DNA of 54,967 nt. It comes from Balneolaceae bacterium. Its GTDB lineage: Bacteria; Bacteroidota; Rhodothermia; Balneolales; Balneolaceae. Made by a program: the position numbers and the translations under genes. The notes under the pieces are model-generated. The model had not been told where the DNA came from and searched no databases. It saw nothing but the letters and a program-made list of their open reading frames with translations. Every line of letters begins with the position of its first letter. Positions within the stretch are counted from its first letter, which is position 1. This document shows positions 26,810 to 36,373 of the stretch, piece by piece. The stretch is from the NCBI GenBank assembly GCA_007123985.1, contig SLGA01000214.1, forward strand, positions 1-54,967. Direction: 5' to 3'.

Positions 26810-28656
26810 TAATCGTCGGTTTCCTGAGTTATGGAGATGAGCTGCCCCGGAAAGTCATACAGTACATAATCAAGCACATGTTGCCTGTTAACTTCGCCTG
26901 TTAAATATTGCTCTATGATGAGCGATGCTATGGGTGCTGCAGATTGCGAACCAAAGCCTGTATTTTCAGTTAATACGGCAATAGCTATCTGAGGATTGTC
27001 CATCGGTGCGTAAGCAATAAACCAGCCATGATTTTCACCGTGAGGATTTTGGGATGTTCCGGTTTTTCCCGCCATATCAATTCCGGGGATGAGAGATCGC
27101 CACCGAGCACCTCCTTCTGTAATTACTCTGAACATACCTTTTTTCAAGGTCTCCACATCTTCATCACGTACCCACGAAATTTTTTCAAGAACAGGTTGTG
27201 TATAATCTATGCTACCGTCTCCGTTGCGAATACCCGATACTACATGAGGCTGGACTTTATAGCCACCATTCGCCAGTGTAGATGTGGCAACCGCCATTTG
27301 CAGTGGTGATGCGGAAACCATACCCTGCCCAATTCCCAGACTCATCAGATCACCTATACCCCATCTGCGTTCTCCAAACGTTCGGTTCATGTAGGTACTG
27401 TCAGGTATGATACCACTGCGTTCTGCCGGAAGATCAATATTATTCAACGGACCAATTCCAAAATCATTAATCAATTCAGCCCACTCATTCAATCGTCCGC
27501 GCGATGCGATTCTGTCCATAATCCAGAAAAAGTAGGTGTTGCTTGATTTAGCAATTGCAAGTTCAAGATCGTAATAACCCGGATCAGCTAAATCATTATA
27601 GCGACGGCCTCTCAGATAGAACCCCGGATTGTAGATTTGTGTCTGCGGGGTTACAAGTCCCATTTCTATGCCAACAAGGCCCATAAATGGTTTAAATGTA
27701 GATCCGGGAGGTTGCCTGGACGAAATTGCCCGGTTGTATAGTGGTGTATTAGGATCTGTGTTAAGGCTGCGCCAGTAATCTGCATCCATCCGCCCGGCAA
27801 GTTTTGAAAGATCATACTGCGGAGCACTTACCATCGCAATGACGCCACCGGTTTGCGGGTCCATTGCAACCAAACCACCTCGTTTACCCGCCATTATTTT
27901 TTCTGCAAGTGCCTGTGTTTCTGCATCAATTGATGTGATGAGATCTGCTCCTCTTATCGGTGTAACATTCAACCCTGCTCCTTCATAGGTGCCGAGAGAT
28001 TGTCCAAATGCATTTACACGAACATATTCGGTGCCAATTTCACCCCGGAGAAAATTTTCATAGGAACGTTCAAGCCCGCTTTTCCCGATTCGATCTCCAA
28101 GTCTGATTCTTTCATCTGCGCGGTATTCTTCTGGTGAGGCTTCTCTGAGGTAACCGAAAATATGAGGAGCCTGAACAGCCGTGGGGTAATGCCGTTTGCT
28201 TTCAAGCTGATGGCTGATACCGGGCAGTTGCCACGCATTTTCCTGGATCGCTGAGAAAACTTCAAATGGAACTTCTGTAAAGAGGCGAGAGGTTCGCTGC
28301 CATGAATACGCCTGGGCTGCCCGAATACGCTCTTGTACAATTTCTTCGTCAATTTGAAGAATTTGTGAGAGTAAAGGCAATTTATCCATCTGAAATTTCG
28401 ATGGGGTGATTGTGATGGAGTAAATGGGCTGATTTTCAACTAAAATAGTGCCGTTACGATCTAAAATAAGACCACGTGCAGGCTGCAGAACTTCCATCCG
28501 AAGTGAGTTCTGCATGCTTATGGGTGAGTAGGTTTCGTAGTCGATTATCTGAAGCTGAAATACCCGAATAATCATTACAATAAATCCGAACAGAATGATA
28601 CCCTGTAAAACCCGAATGGATGTTTTAACTTGATTTGAATTGCTTTGATTAGACAT
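26809..28656 (-). CDS. mrdA: Penicillin-binding protein 2
   Basis: The transpeptidase of the rod complex, 615 residues. One N-terminal membrane anchor (about 17-37, VLQGIILFGFIVMIIRVFQL) is followed by a pedestal domain and the transpeptidase domain. Catalytic motifs are complete: S319-T-F-K322 in QPPGSTFKPF, S371-S-N373 in AKSSNTYFF, and KTG at 531-533 in MAGKTGTSQNPHG. It lies three bases after mreD and overlaps rodA. Confidence 0.97.
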   Translation of the reverse strand: MSNQSNSNQVKTSIRVLQGIILFGFIVMIIRVFQLQIIDYETYSPISMQNSLRMEVLQPARGLILDRNGTILVENQPIYSITITPSKFQMDKLPLLSQILQIDEEIVQERIRAAQAYSWQRTSRLFTEVPFEVFSAIQENAWQLPGISHQLESKRHYPTAVQAPHIFGYLREASPEEYRADERIRLGDRIGKSGLERSYENFLRGEIGTEYVRVNAFGQSLGTYEGAGLNVTPIRGADLITSIDAETQALAEKIMAGKRGGLVAMDPQTGGVIAMVSAPQYDLSKLAGRMDADYWRSLNTDPNTPLYNRAISSRQPPGSTFKPFMGLVGIEMGLVTPQTQIYNPGFYLRGRRYNDLADPGYYDLELAIAKSSNTYFFWIMDRIASRGRLNEWAELINDFGIGPLNNIDLPAERSGIIPDSTYMNRTFGERRWGIGDLMSLGIGQGMVSASPLQMAVATSTLANGGYKVQPHVVSGIRNGDGSIDYTQPVLEKISWVRDEDVETLKKGMFRVITEGGARWRSLIPGIDMAGKTGTSQNPHGENHGWFIAYAPMDNPQIAIAVLTENTGFGSQSAAPIASLIIEQYLTGEVNRQHVLDYVLYDFPGQLISITQETDD

Positions 28657-28659
28657 CTG

Positions 28660-29136
28660 CTATGAATCCTCCTTCACTATATGCAAGAAACTGCCGGTAA
28701 GTGCAGTAAATAACGGACTGATCAGCAGGAAACTCCAAAGAATATGTTCGGCTGAATACAATTCAGAAAAAGAGCTAACACCGAAAAGGAAAAAATTGTG
28801 CAGCATGGCCGAACTAAAAATAATGAGAAAAACCTGCCAAAAGATAAGTCTGTTTTGAGATATACGATTGAAGTATCCATGTAGTATAAATACAAGTAGG
28901 GTTTTTGAGAACATATTCAATCCCCATAAATCAGTCATGGCATCTTGCATAAAACTGAGAGATGCAGCCAAAAGAAGGCAAAAGGTTTTATCTTTCTTTG
29001 TGCAAATCCAGAGAACAAAGATAAGTACAAGATCAGCTTGCGCACCAAAAATTCGTAAATGGCGAAAAAGGATTACCTGGATGGCAACAATCCCCAGGCC
29101 ATACAAAAATAACCGTAAGTTTTGTGATCGTATCAA
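28660..29136 (-). CDS. mreD: Rod-shape protein MreD
   Basis: A 158-residue membrane protein with about five hydrophobic segments and few conserved residues, as usual for MreD; the assignment rests on size, topology and position between mreC and mrdA. The start is TTG at 29136, overlapping the mreC TGA by four bases (TTGA); no ATG is near. Confidence 0.88.
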   Translation of the reverse strand: MIRSQNLRLFLYGLGIVAIQVILFRHLRIFGAQADLVLIFVLWICTKKDKTFCLLLAASLSFMQDAMTDLWGLNMFSKTLLVFILHGYFNRISQNRLIFWQVFLIIFSSAMLHNFFLFGVSSFSELYSAEHILWSFLLISPLFTALTGSFLHIVKEDS

Positions 29137-29960
29137 AAGAGTTCCTGTTGCTCAGCGTTCAGGTTGATAATGGTAGTATCGGGTCTGAATTGTACAACAA
29201 AGCCTTCAGCGATTGTGTAGAGATCGGTGAAAGCTTCAAGATAAATGGTTTGTGTTTGTACTCCTTCATCAGGTTCAATACGTGTAACAACACCAATAGG
29301 AATACCTGCCGGGTATTGATTTCCAAAACCGGATGTTTGTACAACCTGACCTGGCTCTACGGGTATGGTTTCCGGTACATAGAGCATTACAAGTTCTTTT
29401 GCACCTCTGTCGGGCCATGATACAATGCCATAAGCACGGGTGCCTTCAATTTGTGCACTCACCCGAAACATCGAGTTTGAATAGGGAAGAACCTGCGAAA
29501 AATTATTCTGAGAAATGATAATCTGGCCAACCAGCCCATCTGAATTGATGACAGGCATACCCGGTTCAATCCCATCTGAAAGGCCGGCGCTTACTGTCAT
29601 TGAGCTGTTCATGCTTATGAGATCTTTGGCAACAATTTTTACAGGAACCAGCGGATAACTGCTCTCCTGTTGCAGGTTCAGAAGGCTTCGGAGGATTCTG
29701 TTTTGTTGCTCCACTGATCTGAGCCTGCTGAGTTCATCCTGAAGTAATATATTTTGCCGGTGCAGATAAGAATTCGTTGAAACGGCCTGTCGGTAAACAC
29801 GAATGTTGGAAAGAGGCTGTTCTAAATAGCTTAATGTGGCAACGGATATCTTTCGAAGATTTTGCAAACCGCCATCGTGCCTGCTTACCATCATACCGAT
29901 GGCAAGTAACAGAATAAATGCTGTTATGATGTAATCTTTAACATCAGCTATTTGTCGCAT
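29133..29960 (-). CDS. mreC: Rod-shape protein MreC
   Basis: A 275-residue bitopic periplasmic scaffold that links cytoplasmic MreB filaments to PBP2. An N-terminal membrane segment (about 10-24) is followed by a coiled coil (about 55-95, RQNILLQDELSRLRSVEQQN) and two beta domains with VPVKIVAKDL, GLSDGIEPGMPVINSDGLVG and GNQYPAGIPIGVVTRIEPDE. Eighteen bases separate it from mreB. Confidence 0.95.
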   Translation of the reverse strand: MRQIADVKDYIITAFILLLAIGMMVSRHDGGLQNLRKISVATLSYLEQPLSNIRVYRQAVSTNSYLHRQNILLQDELSRLRSVEQQNRILRSLLNLQQESSYPLVPVKIVAKDLISMNSSMTVSAGLSDGIEPGMPVINSDGLVGQIIISQNNFSQVLPYSNSMFRVSAQIEGTRAYGIVSWPDRGAKELVMLYVPETIPVEPGQVVQTSGFGNQYPAGIPIGVVTRIEPDEGVQTQTIYLEAFTDLYTIAEGFVVQFRPDTTIINLNAEQQELF

Positions 29961-29978
29961 TCAAAATTACGCAGTGTT

Positions 29979-31043
29979 TCAGGTAATTACTGTTCTGTAG
30001 TAATTGAGGTCTTCAAGAATTTCGCCGGTGCCTCGCACAACTGCTGTAAGCGGATCTTCAGCGATGTGAACAGGCAGGTCGGTCGTTTCCATGATTAAAC
30101 GATCCAGATTTTTAAGTAACGCTCCGCCGCCCGTAAGCATGATTCCCCTGTCGAGAATATCGGCAGAAAGTTCAGGAGGCGTCTGTTCGAGTGACTTTGT
30201 AATAGCTTCAACAATGGTATTTACCGATTCCGAGATCGCTTCTCTTACATCTTTTGAAGTTACCTGGCGTGTTCGCGGAACACCATTGACCAGATCCCTG
30301 CCTTTGGTGATCATTTCAAGCTCTTCATCAAGTGGTGCAGCCGAGCCTATTTCACATTTAATTTTTTCGGATGTTCGCTCGCCAATTAACAGGTTGTGAT
30401 TTCTTCTGAAATAGTTTGCGATATCATCGTTTAGCTCATCACCGCCAAGCCGCACCGACTGGGCATGCACAATGCCGGATAGTGCAATAACTGCGATTTC
30501 TGTAGTACCTCCCCCAATGTCAACAATCATATTGCCAACAGGTTCGTGTACATCCAGGCCTATGCCTATGGCCGCAGCCATGGGCTCATCAACAAGGTAC
30601 ACCTCTTTGGCACCTGCATGTTCGGCACTATCGCGAACAGCACGGCGTTCCACTTCGGTAATTCCGCTCGGTACACAAACTACCATTTGTCGGGTAGTTG
30701 AGTACCATTTCATTTTTACTTTTTTGATCATATCACGGATCATTAACTCCGCAACTTCAAAATCAGCAATTACACCATCACGAAGCGGCCGAACAGTTCT
30801 GATATTACCATGTGTTTTTTCATGCATCAGACGAGCTTCATGCCCGGTAGCAACCGGTTCATTGCGGTTGTTGAGCGCAACAATAGAAGGTTCGTTAAGG
30901 ACAATTCCCTGTCCTCTGGCGTAAACGAGTGTGTTTGCAGTACCAAGATCAATGGCGATGTCAGTGTATAGAAAGTCAAATAGGCCGTTTTTTTTCTGGT
31001 TTTTTTTCGCTCTTTTTTGAGTAGTGGTGTAGGTATCTGACAT
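29979..31043 (-). CDS. mreB: Rod-shape actin homologue MreB
   Basis: A bacterial actin that guides the elongation complex along the membrane. The 354 residues have the phosphate-1 loop DIAIDLGTANTLVYARG, then VNEPSIVAL-type LNEPSIVAL, VDEPMAAAIG, the phosphate-2 loop IVDIGGGTTEIAVI and the adenosine motif MLTGGGALLKNLD. The N-terminus has a basic stretch of about 20 residues (QKRAKKNQKKNG) before the core, longer than in E. coli and perhaps helping membrane binding. Confidence 0.97.
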   Translation of the reverse strand: MSDTYTTTQKRAKKNQKKNGLFDFLYTDIAIDLGTANTLVYARGQGIVLNEPSIVALNNRNEPVATGHEARLMHEKTHGNIRTVRPLRDGVIADFEVAELMIRDMIKKVKMKWYSTTRQMVVCVPSGITEVERRAVRDSAEHAGAKEVYLVDEPMAAAIGIGLDVHEPVGNMIVDIGGGTTEIAVIALSGIVHAQSVRLGGDELNDDIANYFRRNHNLLIGERTSEKIKCEIGSAAPLDEELEMITKGRDLVNGVPRTRQVTSKDVREAISESVNTIVEAITKSLEQTPPELSADILDRGIMLTGGGALLKNLDRLIMETTDLPVHIAEDPLTAVVRGTGEILEDLNYYRTVIT

Positions 31044-31082
31044 TAGGTAGATTGCTTTTAAGATTTTTCAAACAGGCAGAGT

Positions 31083-31090
31083 CAAAAATA
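31083..31090 (-). promoter_or_regulatory. Candidate promoter of mreB (-7 element)
   Basis: On the minus strand TATTTTTG fits TAnnTTTG, with a near -33 element TTCG 20 bases upstream, 40 bases before the mreB ATG and within the 99-base gap after purH. It would give the rod genes a promoter of their own. Weak evidence. Confidence 0.3.
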
Positions 31091-31142
31091 CAGGAATAAC
31101 TGCCTATTTGCGAACATTTTGTTAACTGTTTCAGTAAGAAAA

Positions 31143-32717
31143 TTAATGCTTAAAATGGCGTATTCCGGTGAATACCATTGCCATATCATATTTGTTTGCA
31201 GCTTCTATTACTTCTTTGTCGCGAACACTGCCACCTGGCTGTATTACTGCAGTAGCACCTGATTGCGCTGCCGCAATAACACCATCAGCAAATGGGAAAA
31301 AAGCATCTGAAGCAATCACGCTTCCTTTTAAAGAAAGTTCTGCATTCATGGCTTTTCGAACTGCTATAACCGAGCTCTCAACCCGGCTTGTCTGGCCTGT
31401 ACCAATACCACATGTAGCCCTGTCTTTTCCATAAACAATTCCATTAGATTTTACATGTTTCACGATTTTCCAAGAAAATAACAGATCAGCAATCTCTTCA
31501 TCACTTGGCTGCCGTTGTGTTACTACTTTCAGATCGTCTGAAGTAATGGTTGCAAAATCCTCTTCCTGATACAGTGCTCCGCCAATTATTGAACGAATTT
31601 TAAAAGATTGTCTGTTCTCGGGCAATTTTAACACTTTTATCAGACGTCGGTTTTTCTTTTCCATAAGAAACTCTGCAACACCACTTTCAAAGTCAGGTGC
31701 GAGGATGATTTCCGTAAAAATAGAATCAATGGATTTGGCCGTTTCAATATCGAGTGATTTGTTCACGATTACTATACCTCCGAACGGAGAGACCGTATCC
31801 GTTTTAAAAGCCCGCTGATAAGCTTCATTCAGCGATCCCCCCGTTGCAACGCCACAAGGTACTGTATGTTTGAAAATGGCAACAGTTGGGTCGCTATCCT
31901 TAAAATCAGTGATAAGGTGAAGCGCACTGTCGATATCCAGGTAATTGTTATAGCTTAATTCTTTACCATGAAAGCAGTCTATAAAATCGGTCTGCTTACC
32001 ATAAACACCGGCACGCTGATGCGGATTTTCACCATATCGGAGGTTGCCCGATTTTGGCATACTGACATTTAGCTGGTCAGGAAGTTCAATTTCATCTAGT
32101 TTTGAAAAATAATCACTGATCGCAATATCATAATCTGCAGTGTGTGCAAAAGCTTCTCTTGCCAGTTTTCTTCTTGTACTAAATGAGACGGACTTGGATC
32201 TGTTCAACTCATCAGTAAAATCATTGTACTGTTGCGGACTGGTTAGAGCACAAACATGAGCAAAGTTTTTTGCTGCTGCACGAATCATTGTGGGCCCTCC
32301 AATGTCAATGTTTTCCGTTGCCACTGCAGGGGTGCAATCTGGTTTTCTAACGGTCTCTTTGAATGGATATAAATTCACAACTACCAGCTCAATTGGAGAA
32401 ATTTCAAGTTTTTCAATCTCATCCATATCAGGCTGATGGCTGGATCGGGCAAGAATACCGCCATGAACTTTCGGGTGTAATGTTTTTACGCGGCCGTCAA
32501 GGCACTCAGGAAATCCGGTAATATCATTTACATCTTTAACGGGAACTCCGGCTTTGCGCAATGCTGCCGCGGTTCCTCCCGTACTGATGATTTCGATTCC
32601 ATTCTCATGAAGCGTTTTTGCAAGCTTCTCAATACCTGTTTTATCAGCTACGGATAGAAGTGCGCGTTTAATAGTTAATGGAGTTTCAGGCAGTGCAGAT
32701 AATGGTTGTAGTGCCAC
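31143..32717 (-). CDS. purH: Bifunctional AICAR transformylase / IMP cyclohydrolase
   Basis: Catalyses the last two steps of IMP synthesis. The 524 residues contain the N-terminal cyclohydrolase (IISTGGTAAALRKAGV, DGRVKTLHPKVHGGIL) and the C-terminal transformylase (LRYGENPHQRAG, AIFKHTVPCGVATG with the catalytic Lys-His pair, SDAFFPFADGV and IQPGGSVRD). The start is GTG at 32717; the frame closes upstream without an ATG. It lies 11 bases after purN. purH upstream of mreB is a recurrent Bacteroidota order. Confidence 0.97.
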   Translation of the reverse strand: MALQPLSALPETPLTIKRALLSVADKTGIEKLAKTLHENGIEIISTGGTAAALRKAGVPVKDVNDITGFPECLDGRVKTLHPKVHGGILARSSHQPDMDEIEKLEISPIELVVVNLYPFKETVRKPDCTPAVATENIDIGGPTMIRAAAKNFAHVCALTSPQQYNDFTDELNRSKSVSFSTRRKLAREAFAHTADYDIAISDYFSKLDEIELPDQLNVSMPKSGNLRYGENPHQRAGVYGKQTDFIDCFHGKELSYNNYLDIDSALHLITDFKDSDPTVAIFKHTVPCGVATGGSLNEAYQRAFKTDTVSPFGGIVIVNKSLDIETAKSIDSIFTEIILAPDFESGVAEFLMEKKNRRLIKVLKLPENRQSFKIRSIIGGALYQEEDFATITSDDLKVVTQRQPSDEEIADLLFSWKIVKHVKSNGIVYGKDRATCGIGTGQTSRVESSVIAVRKAMNAELSLKGSVIASDAFFPFADGVIAAAQSGATAVIQPGGSVRDKEVIEAANKYDMAMVFTGIRHFKH

Positions 32718-32728
32718 GATTTTCAGTT

Positions 32729-33301
32729 TTATTTATTTAAAATTTGTTTGATGACTTCAGGCAGTAATTTATGTTCCTCAGAAAGTACCCGTTGTGCAAG
32801 AGTTTCAACTGTATCTTCGGGTAACACCTTAACCTGTGTCTGTTTTATGATTTTTCCTTCATCGTACTTTTCGTTCACAAAGTGCACGGTGCATCCGGAA
32901 ACGCCGTCGCCCGATTCTAAAACCGCACGATGTACATGGCTGCCAAAGAAGCCTTTTCCGCCATATTTGGGAAGAAGAGAAGGGTGAATATTTATGATTT
33001 TTTGAGGATATAAACGGGTGATATGATCCGGGATTTTTTTCAAAAAACCTGCAAGTACTATTAAATCCGGTTCCCATTTGGTCAGATACTTGATAAGTTT
33101 GTCATCAGCATCCTGTGAGCCAAAATCAGGTATAATCGTTGTTTCGATATTGTGATTTTTTGCACGCTCAATTGCCCCTGCACGATCATTATCTGTGATG
33201 AGTCCGGATATAACGGCGTCTATTTCGTTGTTTTTAACTGCATCAATCACAGACTGAAAATTACTGCCTGATCCCGATGCAAAAAACACAAGTTTATTCA
33301 C
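32729..33301 (-). CDS. purN: Phosphoribosylglycinamide formyltransferase
   Basis: Transfers a formyl group from 10-formyltetrahydrofolate to GAR in purine synthesis. The 190 residues start FFASGSGSNFQSVIDA and carry the catalytic Asn and His of IINIHPSLLPKYGG, then CTVHFVNEKYDEGKII with the catalytic Asp. It starts with GTG at 33301. It is 113 bases downstream of the AI-2E gene, whose terminator-like structure lies between, so purN-purH probably has its own promoter. Confidence 0.96.
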   Translation of the reverse strand: MNKLVFFASGSGSNFQSVIDAVKNNEIDAVISGLITDNDRAGAIERAKNHNIETTIIPDFGSQDADDKLIKYLTKWEPDLIVLAGFLKKIPDHITRLYPQKIINIHPSLLPKYGGKGFFGSHVHRAVLESGDGVSGCTVHFVNEKYDEGKIIKQTQVKVLPEDTVETLAQRVLSEEHKLLPEVIKQILNK

Positions 33302-33388
33302 ACTTTAGATTGCTTAAGGGGGATTTTTCTTTGCGCGAAAGATAAAGAAAAAGGAAGGTAAAAATTGACAGAATTGAGTTTTATTCAG

Positions 33389-33468
33389 AAAAAAGCACAA
33401 CTATAAATTCAAGGCTAATCCAGCCGGGTGTACGGCTCTGAATTTCTGTTTGTCAATTTAGTTGTGCT
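33389..33468 (-). terminator. Nested-stem terminator overlapping the end of the AI-2E gene
   Basis: Reading the minus strand, three perfect inverted repeats nest in one another: AGCACAACT/AGTTGTGCT (33460-33468 with 33394-33402), AAATTCA/TGAATTT (33439-33445 with 33405-33411) and AGCCG/CGGCT (33433-33437 with 33422-33426). The outer stem is followed by a short T-run (33393-33389). The 5' arms lie inside the coding sequence of the AI-2E gene. Confidence 0.55.
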
Positions 33469-34533
33469 GTTGTCGGCTCTGAATACATGATAATTGCTGA
33501 AACTCCAAGTAACCTGGTTGATCGTTATTTTTATGATTGTTGCGATAGGAATAGCTACAAGCATACCCAAAATGCCAGCAGTTTGTGCACCTATCATGAT
33601 GATGAAGAGTATAGCAACAGGATGGATGTCAGCTGATTTTGAGAAGATTAGAGGTTGAAGCACCACATTATCGAGTATCTGTGCCACCATTACGGCAAGA
33701 ATACTTGGAATTACGAGTGAAAAATCTCCTGTTTCAATAATTGATACAACAATAGATAACAGATAACCGATAATGGGGCCGAAGTAGGGAATTGTGTTTG
33801 CTATTCCAATAGTAATGCCTACCGTACCGGCATTATTTAAACCTGCAACGGAGAGTGCCAGCCATGAGACAATTCCTACAATTGTACATTGTAACAACAC
33901 ACTTCTAAAATAACGGCCGAGGCGTGTTTCAATTTTATCAACCAGGCTTAGGGTGGTTTCAAAATATTTATTTGGGACCAGCTGAAGAATGTCCCGTCGG
34001 ATTTTATGGCCATCCTTGAGGAAGAAAAATGTAGCAAACGGAATAACTAAAAATGCAGCAAACAGATTTGTAAAAATTCCGATAAGATCACCAACTATAT
34101 CAGAAACCCGGCCAAAATCGAAGAGATCTTCAACAAAAACCGCAACATTATCCGTAAGGTATCCGGGTGGAATAAAGTCAAAATTCGATCTCAAATGAAT
34201 TTCGATCTGATTGGCAATCATGATGAGATTTTCGGCATGAAGCTGTCTCGTTAAAACAGCCATCCGGTTTGCAACAATTGGAATTACGCTTGTTGACACC
34301 CAAATAATAAGAAGAAGTACTGTTGTTAGTGTGATAGTAATGCCAAACGTTCGCTCAATTCCGGCTGCCTGCATTCTGTTTACAATCGGATCGAGCAGAT
34401 AGCTGAACAAAAGCGCAATTAATGCGTAAATTGCAAGGTTGAAATAGTTGTAAACAACCATAAAAACCACTGCAATAACCGCTAAAAAGAGAGCGGTCTT
34501 TACAATCTTTTCTAATGTTAGATTTTTAAGCAT
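33415..34533 (-). CDS. AI-2E family transporter (YhhT/PerM-like permease)
   Basis: A 372-residue membrane protein with about seven or eight hydrophobic segments, in the family named for AI-2 export although most members have other or unknown substrates. Hallmarks are the paired N-terminal segments, LVIPFATFFFLKDGHKI in the middle, and the C-terminal run GPIIGYLLSIVVSI, ILDNVVLQPLIFSKSADIHP and GILGMLVAIPIATII. It overlaps recX by eight bases. Confidence 0.9.
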   Translation of the reverse strand: MLKNLTLEKIVKTALFLAVIAVVFMVVYNYFNLAIYALIALLFSYLLDPIVNRMQAAGIERTFGITITLTTVLLLIIWVSTSVIPIVANRMAVLTRQLHAENLIMIANQIEIHLRSNFDFIPPGYLTDNVAVFVEDLFDFGRVSDIVGDLIGIFTNLFAAFLVIPFATFFFLKDGHKIRRDILQLVPNKYFETTLSLVDKIETRLGRYFRSVLLQCTIVGIVSWLALSVAGLNNAGTVGITIGIANTIPYFGPIIGYLLSIVVSIIETGDFSLVIPSILAVMVAQILDNVVLQPLIFSKSADIHPVAILFIIMIGAQTAGILGMLVAIPIATIIKITINQVTWSFSNYHVFRADNSTTKLTNRNSEPYTRLD

Positions 34534-35227
34534 TTAATGCGTCTGTTATCAGCGGGAGCGCCTTTCTTATATCTGTATTTGAAAAGCCTCTGCCTGCGAG
34601 ATAGTTGTAGATTTTTTGTTTGCGCTTAACAGGGTCTTCTTCCCTGAGAAAACGTTGCTTCTTCTTTAACGCCAAATCTACACAAATCTGCTCTTGCTGC
34701 AAATTTTCAGTCGCTTTTTTGAGAGCTTTATCAATAATGTTTTTATGAACTCTTTTTTTGAAAAGTGCCGCTCTGATTTTTTGAGGTCCCCATCTGTTCA
34801 ATTCAATTTTCTCACGTGCAAATGAAAGAGCGAACGATTCATCATTGATATACCCACGGTCTGAAAGTTCATCGATTACATTGTTGATGGCACTCTCATC
34901 AAATCCTTTTTTTCGCAGTTTCTGCTTTAGTTCCGTGGAAGCGTGATCTCTTCTTGCAAGATAGCGGAGTGCATTCTCTTTAACGGCATGTACATTTTCT
35001 GTAGCAGAGAGTTCATCAAACAAAGAAGGCGTCAGTTCGACGCCTTTTTGTATGGAATAATCTGTTAATGTTTTTGCGTTTACACCAATCAGAAATTCAC
35101 CATTGTGAAACAGAGAAAAACGTTCACGGTTTTTTTTCTGAACGGAGATCTCTGTTATAGTGAGTGGTAATTTATCTCTGATGAATGTTACGTTGCCATC
35201 CATTGATGCACCTTGGCTGTTATTCAT
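34526..35227 (-). CDS. recX: Recombination regulator RecX
   Basis: A 233-residue all-helical protein that binds the RecA filament and limits its activity. Tandem helical repeats are visible: ENALRYLARRDHASTELKQK, LSDRGYINDESFALSFAREK and NRWGPQKIRAALFKKRVHKN, plus a fourth near KQKIYNYLAGRGFSNTDIRK. The ATG at 35227 overlaps recA by eight bases; an ATG at 35203 just after the recA stop is an alternative. RecX next to recA is the common order. Confidence 0.93.
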   Translation of the reverse strand: MNNSQGASMDGNVTFIRDKLPLTITEISVQKKNRERFSLFHNGEFLIGVNAKTLTDYSIQKGVELTPSLFDELSATENVHAVKENALRYLARRDHASTELKQKLRKKGFDESAINNVIDELSDRGYINDESFALSFAREKIELNRWGPQKIRAALFKKRVHKNIIDKALKKATENLQQEQICVDLALKKKQRFLREEDPVKRKQKIYNYLAGRGFSNTDIRKALPLITDALNA

Positions 35228-36269
35228 CGGCTTCTACAGGTTTTTCCTCCGCCTTTTTTTCTACAGCTACTTCGGTAGGCATTAGTTTTTCACGTACTGT
35301 TACTTCAATTCTACTGCACAGTTCTGAATCTTCCTCGAGGAACTGGATGGCAGCATCAGTTCCCTGCCCGATGGGATCACCGTCATAACGGTACCAACTT
35401 CCGCGTTTTTCAATGATATCGTACTCTACGGCGAGATCCAGTATCTCAGAAACCCGGGAAATGCCTTTTCCATATAGTATGTTGAACTCCACAACTTTGA
35501 AAGGTGGGGCCACTTTGTTTTTGGCAATTTTAACTTTGGTGCGATTTCCCAGTACCTCGTCACCTTTTTTAATGGCTCCAATTCTGCGAATATCAATTCG
35601 AACGGAGGAGTAGAATTTCAGAGCGCGCCCACCGGTTGTAGTTTCAGGATTTCCGAACATCACACCAATTTTCTCTCTCACCTGGTTGATGAAAACACAA
35701 GCAGTGCGTGTTTTACTTACAACACCGGTAATCTTTCGCAGTGCCTGAGACATCAGCCTCGCCTGCAGACCCATGTGAGAATCTCCCATTTCACCTTCAA
35801 GTTCTGCCCGCGGTACAAGTGCTGCCACCGAATCAATCACAATTACATCCAATGCTCCGGAACGTATCAGTGTCTCGGTAATTTCGAGAGCCTGCTCACC
35901 GCTATCCGGCTGTGAGACAAGTAATTCATCTGTATTGATTCCCAATGCTCGCGCATATTTAGGATCAAAAGCGTGTTCTGCATCAATAAAAGCTGCATAA
36001 CCGCCGGCTTTTTGTGCTTGTGCTATTACTTGAAGTGCGAGAGTTGTTTTACCACTTGCTTCAGGTCCGTAAATTTCAGTAATTCGGCCTCGTGGTATGC
36101 CATTCACTCCCAGTGCATAATCCACCATAATAGATCCGGTTGAAATGGTGGGTACTTCGTTGGGATTGTGATCACCCAGGCGCATAACAGTACCTTTGCC
36201 GTGCTGTTTTTCAATTTGCCCGATTGCTATATCGATCGCTTTGTTTCTGTCTTCTTTTGAAGCTGCCAT
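35220..36269 (-). CDS. recA: Recombinase RecA
   Basis: Forms filaments on single-stranded DNA, drives strand exchange and co-activates the SOS response. The 349 residues have Walker A GPEASGKT (68-75), VIDSVAALVPRAELEGEMGD (Walker B and loop 1), FINQVREKIGVMFGNPETT (loop 2) and the acidic C-terminal tail ending VEADE. Length is normal. Upstream lie a TTGACA hexamer and a repeated element that may govern damage induction. Confidence 0.98.
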   Translation of the reverse strand: MAASKEDRNKAIDIAIGQIEKQHGKGTVMRLGDHNPNEVPTISTGSIMVDYALGVNGIPRGRITEIYGPEASGKTTLALQVIAQAQKAGGYAAFIDAEHAFDPKYARALGINTDELLVSQPDSGEQALEITETLIRSGALDVIVIDSVAALVPRAELEGEMGDSHMGLQARLMSQALRKITGVVSKTRTACVFINQVREKIGVMFGNPETTTGGRALKFYSSVRIDIRRIGAIKKGDEVLGNRTKVKIAKNKVAPPFKVVEFNILYGKGISRVSEILDLAVEYDIIEKRGSWYRYDGDPIGQGTDAAIQFLEEDSELCSRIEVTVREKLMPTEVAVEKKAEEKPVEADE

Positions 36270-36316
36270 AATTTCTTTCTGTTTTATGTTTGTTTATTGA
36301 ATATAAAAACCGGGAG

Positions 36317-36322
36317 TGTCAA
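36317..36322 (-). promoter_or_regulatory. Candidate -35 hexamer upstream of recA
   Basis: TTGACA on the minus strand, 48 bases before the recA start, with TATTCA and CAATAA downstream at non-ideal spacing. It could be a recA promoter of the classical type; the missing good -10 keeps confidence low. Confidence 0.25.
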
Positions 36323-36373
36323 CTGTCTGTCACCGGGCCCGAATTTTTTTACTGCAACCGTTCACGCTTTGAA

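Noticed and set aside
30472..30924. 150-codon frame antisense to mreB
   Set aside because: It lies wholly inside the strongly supported mreB gene and has no family features; a shadow of that gene's codon bias.
33415..34533. Quorum-sensing AI-2 exporter
   Set aside because: The family name overstates what is known; no luxS or other AI-2 gene is in the window.
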